From: Crenobacter caeni
Lineage (GTDB): Bacteria; Pseudomonadota; Gammaproteobacteria; Burkholderiales; Chromobacteriaceae
NCBI RefSeq assembly: GCF_010435965.1
Contig: NZ_JAAGAA010000002.1
Location: 62,001-126,000, forward strand
Direction of reading: 5' to 3'
DNA length: 64,000 nt
How positions within the stretch are numbered: position 1 is the first letter of the stretch; each line of letters starts with the position of its first letter. A program made the translations under genes and the position numbers. A model generated the notes under the pieces. That model was given only the letters and a program-made list of their open reading frames with translations. It was not told the DNA's origin and ran no database searches. Positions 58,258-64,000 of the stretch are shown here, piece by piece.

Positions 58258-58325
58258 AGCGGGGTTGGCAACAACCGTGCGAATTTACCATTGTGGCGGC
58301 AGAATGACCATAGAAACCAGATTAT

Positions 58326-59732
58326 ATGAATGCACATCCTCTCTATTCGCCGACCCGTTGCGAATTCGACCGCAAGCTGATCGAGCAGCTGGACGGCGCC
58401 GGCCCGCGTTACACCTCCTATCCGACCGCCGACCGTTTCGGCCCGGCCTTTGGCGAAGTCGACTACCGCCGCGCGCTTGGCCAGCGCAAGATCGGCGCCA
58501 ACCGACGCCCGCTGTCGCTGTACGTGCACGTGCCTTTTTGCAACACCGTCTGCTACTACTGCGGCTGCAACAAGATCATCACCAAGGACAAGACCCGCGC
58601 CGACCGCTACCTCGACTACCTGGAAAAGGAGGTCGACCTGGTCTGCCGCGCGGTCGGCAGCCGCGAGAAGGTCGCCCAGCTGCACTTTGGCGGCGGCACG
58701 CCGACCTTCCTGTCCGACGCGCAGCTCGAGCGCGTGATGGGCATGCTCAAGTCGCGCTTTGACTTCCTGCCCGAGGGCGAGTACTCGATCGAGATCGACC
58801 CGCGCAAGGTCGGCCGCGACACGGTGTTCCATCTGGCCGCGCTGGGCTTCAACCGCATGAGCGTCGGCATCCAGGACTTCGACCCGGCGGTGCAGGCGGC
58901 GGTCAACCGCGTGCAAAGCGAGGAGGAGACCGTCGAGGTGATCGACGCCGCGCGCGAGGCGGGCTTCCGTTCGGTCAGCGTCGACCTGATCTACGGTTTG
59001 CCGCTGCAGACGCGCGAGTCGGTTGCTGCGACGCTCGCCAAGGTGATCGCGATCGGTCCGGACCGCGTCGCGCTCTATAACTACGCGCACCTGCCGCAGC
59101 TTTTCATGCCGCAGCGGCGCATCGATGAAGCCGAACTGCCGGCGCCTGCGGTCAAGCTCGACATCCTGCAGGACGCGGTCGCCGCGCTGGAGACGGCCGG
59201 CTATGTGTTCATCGGCATGGACCACTTTGCCAAGCCCGACGACGATCTGGCGCGCGCTTTGGCTGAAGGGCGGTTGCAACGCAACTTCCAGGGCTACTCG
59301 ACGCACGCGGACTGCGACATGGTTGGCCTGGGCGTGTCGTCGATCGGCAAGGTCGGCGGCAGCTACGTGCAAAGCCAGAAGGAACTCGACGCCTACTACG
59401 CGGCGCTCGACGAGGGCAAGCTGCCGGTGATGCGCGGCTACCGGATGGACGGCGACGACGTGCTGCGCCGTGCGGTAATCCAGGCGCTGATGTGCCGCTT
59501 CTCGCTGTCGGTGCCGGCGATCGAGGAAGTGTACGGCATCAGGTTTGCCGAGTATTTCGCCGACGAGATGCCGAGGCTCGCCGAACTGGAACGGCTAGGA
59601 CTGCTGTCCTTCGACGGCGAATTCCTGCTGGTGACCCCGCGCGGTCGCTTCCTGATCCGCAACATCGCGATGGTGTTCGACCGCCACCTGCGCGAGAAGG
59701 CGACCCACGCGCGCTACTCGAAGACGATCTGA
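58326..59732 (+). CDS. hemN: Oxygen-independent coproporphyrinogen III oxidase (radical SAM)
   Basis: The 468-residue protein has the radical-SAM cluster CNTVCYYC (C72, C76, C79; CxxxCxxC) followed by GCNK, and an N-terminal GPRYTSYPTADRF typical of true HemN. It converts coproporphyrinogen III to protoporphyrinogen IX without oxygen in heme synthesis. The C-terminal HemN domain is present (ALMCRFSLSV). It is probably activated by FNR through the box upstream. Confidence 0.96.
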   Translation: MNAHPLYSPTRCEFDRKLIEQLDGAGPRYTSYPTADRFGPAFGEVDYRRALGQRKIGANRRPLSLYVHVPFCNTVCYYCGCNKIITKDKTRADRYLDYLEKEVDLVCRAVGSREKVAQLHFGGGTPTFLSDAQLERVMGMLKSRFDFLPEGEYSIEIDPRKVGRDTVFHLAALGFNRMSVGIQDFDPAVQAAVNRVQSEEETVEVIDAAREAGFRSVSVDLIYGLPLQTRESVAATLAKVIAIGPDRVALYNYAHLPQLFMPQRRIDEAELPAPAVKLDILQDAVAALETAGYVFIGMDHFAKPDDDLARALAEGRLQRNFQGYSTHADCDMVGLGVSSIGKVGGSYVQSQKELDAYYAALDEGKLPVMRGYRMDGDDVLRRAVIQALMCRFSLSVPAIEEVYGIRFAEYFADEMPRLAELERLGLLSFDGEFLLVTPRGRFLIRNIAMVFDRHLREKATHARYSKTI

Positions 59733-59785
59733 TCGGCAGCCCCGGCCGCGGCTTGTCGCTCAAGCTGTTTGTCATGTACCCTCGA

Positions 59786-59809
59786 ACCCTGTCCTTGACG
59801 GGGTTTTTT
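59786..59809 (+). terminator. Terminator of hemN
   Basis: ACCCTGTC and GACGGGGT pair (one G-T) with a three-base loop, followed by six T. It stands 54 bases after the hemN stop. Confidence 0.8.
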
Positions 59810-59905
59810 CATGTTCCGGTTGATCCAGCGCGAACCCGTGTTCGCCCACGACGTCATCTGCCTGCACCGTTTTTAGTTGCCCATCGAACTGACCGAGGAG
59901 TGTCC

Positions 59906-61273
59906 ATGCCACAGACCACCCGCATCCTGCTGCCCGAATCCGCGATTCCGACCCACTGGTACAACGTCGTCGCCGACATGCCGAACCCGCCCGAGCCGGT
60001 GCTCGGTGCCGACGGCAAGCCGCTGTCGAGCGACGCGCTCTCGGCGATCTTCCCCGACGCGCTGATCGAACAGGAGGTCAGCCGCGAGCGCTGGATCCCG
60101 ATCCCGCAGGAAGTGCGCGAGCTCTACCGGCTGTGGCGGCCGACCGCGCTGGTTCGCGCGCACCGTCTGGAAGCGGCGCTGGGCACCCCGGCCAGAATCT
60201 ACTACAAGTACGAGGGCGCGAGCCCGGCTGGCTCGCACAAGCTCAACTCCGCGCTGCCGCAGGCCTACTACAACAAGCGCGAGGGCATCACCCGGCTGAC
60301 CACCGAGACCGGCGCCGGCCAGTGGGGCAGCTCGCTGTCGTTCGCCGGCGGCGTGTTCGGTATCGACGTGCGCGTGTACATGGTGCGGGTGAGCTACCAG
60401 CAAAAGCCGTTCCGCCGCTCGATGATGCAGACCTGGGGCGCTGAGGTACTGGCAAGCCCGAGCGAACTGACCGCGTCGGGCCGCGCCGCGCTGGCGGCCA
60501 ACCCGGGCAGCCCGGGTTCCTTGGGCCTGGCGATCGCCGAGGCGGTCGAGGAGGCGGCCGGCCGCGCCGACACCAACTACGCGCTGGGCTCGGTGCTCAA
60601 CCACGTGCTGCTGCACCAGACCGTGATCGGACTGGAGGCGAAGCAGCAGTTCGAGATCGCCGGCGACTGGCCGGACATGATCTTCGCGCCGTGCGGCGGC
60701 GGCTCCAACTTCGGCGGCATTGCCTTCCCCTTCCTCGCCGACAACGCGGCCGGCAACAAGCCGGTACGGCTGGTCGCGGTGGAGCCGACCTCCTGCCCGA
60801 GCCTGACCCGCGGCCACTACGCGTACGACTTCGGTGACGCGGTAGGGCTGACCCCGCTGATGAAGCAGTACACGCTGGGGCACGACTTCATGCCGCCGGG
60901 CATCCACGCCGGCGGCCTGCGCCACCACGGCGCGAGCAGCCTGGTCTCGCAGCTCTACCACGAAGGGCTGGTCGAGGCGGTGTCGGTGCCGCAGCTGGCG
61001 ACCTTCGAGGCCGGCGTCACCTTTGCGCGCAGCGAGGGCATCATCCCGGCGCCCGAGTCCTGCCACGCGATCCGCGCGTGCATCGACGAGGCGCTGCGCT
61101 GCAAGCAAAGCGGCGAGGCGAAGACGCTGTTCTTCAACCTGTCCGGCCACGGCCACTTCGACATGGCAAGCTACGACCGCTACTTCGCCGGCGAGCTCGA
61201 GGACTTCGACTACCCGGCCGAAGCGATCCGCGACGCGCTGGCGCGCCTGCCCAGGGTGGCCGCGGACGCCTGA
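59906..61273 (+). CDS. TrpB2-type tryptophan synthase beta-like enzyme
   Basis: The 455-residue PLP enzyme belongs to the long TrpB2 group: GRPTALVRAHRLE-like substrate region, PLP lysine in GSHKLNSALPQAYYN, TETGAGQWGSSLSF and the phosphate-binding GGGSNFGG. TrpB2 enzymes make tryptophan from indole and serine, often with weak dependence on TrpA; no trpA is near. GAGGAG precedes ATG 59906. It stands alone between terminators. Confidence 0.9.
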   Translation: MPQTTRILLPESAIPTHWYNVVADMPNPPEPVLGADGKPLSSDALSAIFPDALIEQEVSRERWIPIPQEVRELYRLWRPTALVRAHRLEAALGTPARIYYKYEGASPAGSHKLNSALPQAYYNKREGITRLTTETGAGQWGSSLSFAGGVFGIDVRVYMVRVSYQQKPFRRSMMQTWGAEVLASPSELTASGRAALAANPGSPGSLGLAIAEAVEEAAGRADTNYALGSVLNHVLLHQTVIGLEAKQQFEIAGDWPDMIFAPCGGGSNFGGIAFPFLADNAAGNKPVRLVAVEPTSCPSLTRGHYAYDFGDAVGLTPLMKQYTLGHDFMPPGIHAGGLRHHGASSLVSQLYHEGLVEAVSVPQLATFEAGVTFARSEGIIPAPESCHAIRACIDEALRCKQSGEAKTLFFNLSGHGHFDMASYDRYFAGELEDFDYPAEAIRDALARLPRVAADA

Positions 61274-61294
61274 GTGGCGGCGGCATCAAACGGG

Positions 61295-61321
61295 ACGGCC
61301 GGGCATCGCCCGGCCGTTTTT
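61295..61321 (+). terminator. Terminator of trpB2
   Basis: ACGGCCGGGC and GCCCGGCCGT form a ten-base stem with a three-base loop, followed by five T. Confidence 0.88.
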
Positions 61322-61338
61322 GCGTGGATCACGCTGGC

Positions 61339-62265
61339 TCAAGGCTGGCGGGAAAGGGTGTTCACCCCCTGCGCGCGCGAGCGCGCCAAAGCGGTGTCCA
61401 GGCGCTGGATGAGTGGCTTGAGCGAGGTCTCGTCGCGCCTGAGCGAGGTCAGCCCGATGCACACCGCGGCGTTGCGCTCCTCGGCGCCGACGCTGAAGCG
61501 TTGGCGGCTGAACTGCGCGATCAGGCGCCGCGCGGCGCGGGTCGCTCCCTGTAGCGGGGTGTGCGGCAGTACCATCAGCAGGCAGCCGTCGTCGCGGCGG
61601 GCGACCAGGTCGCTGTCGCGTGCGCTTTGCAGGCACAGGCTGCCGGTCATCCGCCGGATGTAGCCAGCGGTTTCCGCGTCCAGTTCCTGACCTCCCACGC
61701 CTTCGACCGAAACCAGCATCGCCGACAGGGGCTGGTTGTAACGGCCGGCACGGCCGACTTCCTGCGCGAGGCCCGCGAACAGCGCGGGCATGTCGAGCAC
61801 GCCGGACAGGTAGTCGTCGGGGTTGCCTATCTCGGCGGCAGGCTTGAGTTCGCGGACCAGCTTGAGCATCTTCTCCAGCGCACCGCGTTCGCTCTCGAGC
61901 AGCCGTCCGAGTAGCGCAAGCTCGGTGCGGTCGCTGAAGCTGACCATCAGCACCCGGCGCTGGAAATCGATATGGCGCAGCGACAATTGCACCTCGAACC
62001 TGCGCCCGGCACGGCTTTGCACGGTGACGGCCTCGTTGTACACGATGCCCTGCGTGCCCAGCTTGTCCAGCAGGCTCTGCTCGTCGGCCCGGTTGACCAG
62101 ATGCTGGAAGAAGGACTCGCCAAGCAGCTCCGCGTGCGGTACGCCCAGCAGGATGGCCGCCAGCTGGTTGGCGGCAAATACGCGCCCGTCTTCGGGCGAG
62201 AGCAGCAACAGCGCGCCTTGCACGGTGTCGATCAGAGATTGGAATGCCTTCTCGTCGGGCAGCAT
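61339..62265 (-). CDS. PAS-domain protein with degenerate GGDEF domain
   Basis: The 308-residue protein has an N-terminal PAS domain (FQSLIDTVQGALLLLSPEDG, AANQLAAILLGVPHAELLG, about residues 5-125). A C-terminal domain with the GGDEF-domain layout follows (LSAMLVSVEG, SDLVARRDDGCLLMVLP, LIQRLDTALARSRAQG). The signature GGDEF reads RDDGC here, so cyclase activity is unlikely; it may bind GTP, c-di-GMP or only a partner. AGGAGGG precedes ATG 62265. It is divergent from a Crp/Fnr-type regulator. Confidence 0.75.
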   Translation of the reverse strand: MLPDEKAFQSLIDTVQGALLLLSPEDGRVFAANQLAAILLGVPHAELLGESFFQHLVNRADEQSLLDKLGTQGIVYNEAVTVQSRAGRRFEVQLSLRHIDFQRRVLMVSFSDRTELALLGRLLESERGALEKMLKLVRELKPAAEIGNPDDYLSGVLDMPALFAGLAQEVGRAGRYNQPLSAMLVSVEGVGGQELDAETAGYIRRMTGSLCLQSARDSDLVARRDDGCLLMVLPHTPLQGATRAARRLIAQFSRQRFSVGAEERNAAVCIGLTSLRRDETSLKPLIQRLDTALARSRAQGVNTLSRQP

Positions 62266-62371
62266 CGATGTGTCCCTCCTGTCATGAACTGAGTCTAGAC
62301 GGAGGCCTGCATTTTTTTGAGGGGGTATGATGTCGCCAGTGAACCTTTGACAGGCGAGGCATTCAAGCCAG

Positions 62372-63031
62372 ATGGACCTATCCGTTCTTTTTCCCCTGTT
62401 TGCCGGCTGGCCGGCTGCCGAGCGCGAGGCGCTGCGCGCGCAGGCAAGCGAGCACACCTTCACTGCCGACAGCGAGGTCTGCACGGCCGAGCAGGCCGCC
62501 GACCGGGTCATCCTGGTCGAATACGGGCTGATGGCGGCGTACGCGGCGGGCGAGCGCCCCGGGCGCAGCTTCAACTACGGCTACATCCTGCCCGGCGATA
62601 TCATCGGCCTGCACGGCCTGCTCAGCGTCGAAGCCTACGGTGTCGCCATCCACGCGCTGCGCGACACCCGCTGCCTGATCCTGCCCAACGCCGCACTGGT
62701 GGCCGCCTTCGACGCCGACCCCGCGCGCTGGCGCGCGGTGGCCAGCCAGCTTGCGCAGTCGGTGCACCACCTGCTGGGCTTCGTGTCCATGCTCGCCGAA
62801 CCCAGCGGCTACCGTCGCCTCAAGCGCGTGCTGGAAAACATCGATACCTATACCCGGCAGCGCCCGTTCGCGCCCCGGATGGTGCTGACCCAGCGCGAAC
62901 TTGGCGAGCGCATCGGTCTGAGCCGAGAGATGGTCAACCGCATCCTGCGCGAACTGAAGGCCGGCGGCTACGTCGGCGTCGACGAGGAGGGCGGTATCCG
63001 CCTGCTGCGTCCCTTGCCCGCGCGCTTTTAA
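62372..63031 (+). CDS. Crp/Fnr-family transcriptional regulator
   Basis: The 219-residue protein has a cyclic-nucleotide-binding-like beta-roll (about 10-120, NYGYILPGDIIGLHGLL) and a C-terminal HTH: VLTQRELGERIGLSREMVNR, then ILRELKAGGYV. It lacks the FNR cysteine cluster, and cAMP-contact residues are not obvious, so the ligand is unknown. It is divergent from the PAS/GGDEF-like gene, which may be its target or partner. Confidence 0.87.
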   Translation: MDLSVLFPLFAGWPAAEREALRAQASEHTFTADSEVCTAEQAADRVILVEYGLMAAYAAGERPGRSFNYGYILPGDIIGLHGLLSVEAYGVAIHALRDTRCLILPNAALVAAFDADPARWRAVASQLAQSVHHLLGFVSMLAEPSGYRRLKRVLENIDTYTRQRPFAPRMVLTQRELGERIGLSREMVNRILRELKAGGYVGVDEEGGIRLLRPLPARF

Positions 63032-63146
63032 AACGGTGCAGCAAGTCGGATAAAGAAAAGCGAGTGTGAACTACTTCACTCCGCGTGGCATCCGTACGTT
63101 CACCTGCCTAGACTGACGCCAAAATGGATTCTTCGGAGGTATGCAA

Positions 63147-63491
63147 ATGCGTAAAGGTATTTCCCGCACCCTGCTGGTGGTGCTGACGTCCGTAACGCTG
63201 GCGATGCCCGCGGCGGCTCATGCCGGCAAGGTCAAGCGTGGCGCCGTGCTCGGCGCCGCTGTCGGCGTGCTTTCCGGCAACGGCCTGAAGGGCGCGATCG
63301 GCGGCGCGGTGGTCGGTGGCGGCCTGGGCGCGGTCGGCCAGAAGGGCTACAAGGGTTACAAGGCGCGCGAAGGCGCGAAGACCGGCGCGGTGCTCGGCGC
63401 GGGTCTCGGCCTGCTCTCCGGCAACGGCATCGAAGGTGCGCTCAAGGGTGCGGTGATCGGCGGTGCCGGCGGCGCGCTGCTGAACCAGTAA
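63147..63491 (+). CDS. Exported glycine-zipper protein with internal duplication
   Basis: The 114-residue protein has a signal peptide (MRKGISRTLLVVLTSVTLAM ending near AHA). Two copies of a glycine-zipper unit follow: GAVLGAAVGVLSGNGLKGAI and GAVLGAGLGLLSGNGIEGAL, about 45 residues apart. Such zippers insert into or stick to membranes. GGAGG seven bases before ATG 63147 decides over the ATG at 63141. Function unknown. Confidence 0.7.
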   Translation: MRKGISRTLLVVLTSVTLAMPAAAHAGKVKRGAVLGAAVGVLSGNGLKGAIGGAVVGGGLGAVGQKGYKGYKAREGAKTGAVLGAGLGLLSGNGIEGALKGAVIGGAGGALLNQ

Positions 63492-63531
63492 GCAATACGT
63501 AACGAACGATCAAGAACAAGGAAGTGTAACG

Positions 63532-63870
63532 ATGAAAAAGACGACGATGATTGCGCTGGGCCTGCTCGCTTCGGTATTTGCGGGTACCGCCGCGGCGGCC
63601 GAACCGGCCAAGCTGCCGGGCCTGGCCTCAGAATACCTGATGACCTGCGCCGAAGCGAGTGCCGAGGCGAAGACCGACGCAGCTTACGTCGCCGACGTGG
63701 TGGCCAGCATGGGGAACGCCAGCGTCGAAGCGCGTGGCCTGAAGATCAAGCCGGCGAAGGACCTCGACGCGCGTGTCGTCAAGGTGATGGGCGACGTGTG
63801 CAAGAAGGACCCGGACGGCCTGCTGATCAACGCGGTCGACCGCGCGATGCGCAGCGTCGCCAGCAAGTAA
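63532..63870 (+). CDS. Small periplasmic protein (112 aa)
   Basis: The 112-residue protein has a signal peptide (MKKTTMIALGLLASVFAGTA ending AAA). The mature part has two cysteines (in YLMTCAEA and GDVCKKDP) that could form a disulphide and mostly helical sequence. This layout recalls HdeA-type small periplasmic proteins, but I cannot assign it. GGAAG precedes the ATG. It may be co-transcribed with the glycine-zipper gene. Confidence 0.6.
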   Translation: MKKTTMIALGLLASVFAGTAAAAEPAKLPGLASEYLMTCAEASAEAKTDAAYVADVVASMGNASVEARGLKIKPAKDLDARVVKVMGDVCKKDPDGLLINAVDRAMRSVASK

Positions 63871-63893
63871 TTCATTCCCCACCCGGAACCCGC

Positions 63894-63921
63894 AGCCCGT
63901 GCCATAAGGTACGGGCTTTTT
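63894..63921 (+). terminator. Terminator after the periplasmic protein gene
   Basis: AGCCCGTGCC and GGTACGGGCT pair (one G-T) around ATAA, followed by five T. Confidence 0.85.
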
Positions 63922-63956
63922 CGTGCGTGCGCTTCGGCGTCGGCTGTTTCGGATCA

Positions 63957-63988
63957 AAAAACCCCGCAGGCGCGAGCCTGCGGGGTTT
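63957..63988 (-). terminator. Terminator facing left, from a gene beyond the window
   Basis: AAACCCCGCAGGC and GCCTGCGGGGTTT form a thirteen-base stem with a GCGA loop. On the minus strand it ends in six T, so it terminates a leftward gene that lies to the right of the window. Confidence 0.75.
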
Positions 63989-64000
63989 CGTATGCGCGGA

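Noticed and set aside
59811-59876. Short frame (21 codons) before trpB2 as a leader peptide
   Set aside because: It contains no Trp codon and no following attenuator structure; it begins right after the hemN terminator and is probably chance.
61339-62265. Active diguanylate cyclase
   Set aside because: The GGDEF motif reads RDDGC and the inhibitory-site pattern is also absent, so catalytic activity is not supported.

Overview
The window is a stretch of high-GC bacterial chromosome (about 63-65% GC by eye) carrying one complete-looking prophage of about 41.2 kb. The chromosomal genes (xerD, a class A malate synthase, mutS, suhB divergent from trmJ, a DUF1853 protein, fnr divergent from hemN, a long TrpB2) and their spacing look betaproteobacterial. 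My inference is a Neisseriales / Chromobacteriaceae-type organism; this was not tested by any search.

Left chromosomal arm (1-13122): the tail of an Ogt-type DNA methyltransferase gene, xerD, a DMT transporter, a GST, a SIMPL-domain protein, a three-gene ABC importer (binding protein, permease, ATPase), aceB with a winged-helix regulator, a LysR regulator, two uncharacterised proteins and mutS.

Prophage (about 13123-54296): it lies between mutS and suhB, bounded by a 15/16-bp direct repeat. Next to the left att site is a P4-type integrase. A leftward early operon (21381 down to 14461) encodes a DUF2303 protein, a TraK-like / ParA(TraL)-like pair next to five 11-bp repeats, several very small ORFs coupled by 4-base overlaps, a DEDD exonuclease, a C5 DNA methyltransferase and an AlpA-like protein. 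The immunity region has an S24-type CI repressor, a Cro-like protein, a second XRE regulator and a CII-family protein, with operator-like motifs shared between promoters. To the right come a C4-like antisense RNA region, a BRO-N antirepressor, a large CHC2-zinc-finger primase/helicase, and an inverted array of TGTGCAGG iterons that is probably the replication origin. After a Q-like regulator and two terminators, the late genes run rightward: HNH nuclease, terminase, HK97-type portal, S49 protease and capsid. They are followed by a Mu-type contractile tail, including a tail-assembly chaperone with a -1 frameshift site. This is an SfV-like mosaic (HK97 head plus Mu tail).

The most interesting element is a full diversity-generating retroelement (DGR) at the end of the tail module. 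It consists of a C-type-lectin/FGE-like target protein with a 3' variable repeat (VR), a stem-loop just past VR, an Avd accessory gene, a template repeat (TR) and a DGR reverse transcriptase. VR and TR align over 147 bp with 21 differences, 20 of them at TR adenines. A holin-like protein, a GH24 endolysin and a nested Rz/Rz1 spanin pair follow.

Right chromosomal arm (54297-64000): suhB, trmJ, a DUF1853 gene, a flavodoxin-like gene, fnr and hemN with a near-consensus FNR box between them, trpB2, a PAS plus degenerate-GGDEF protein divergent from a Crp/Fnr-family regulator, and two small exported proteins.
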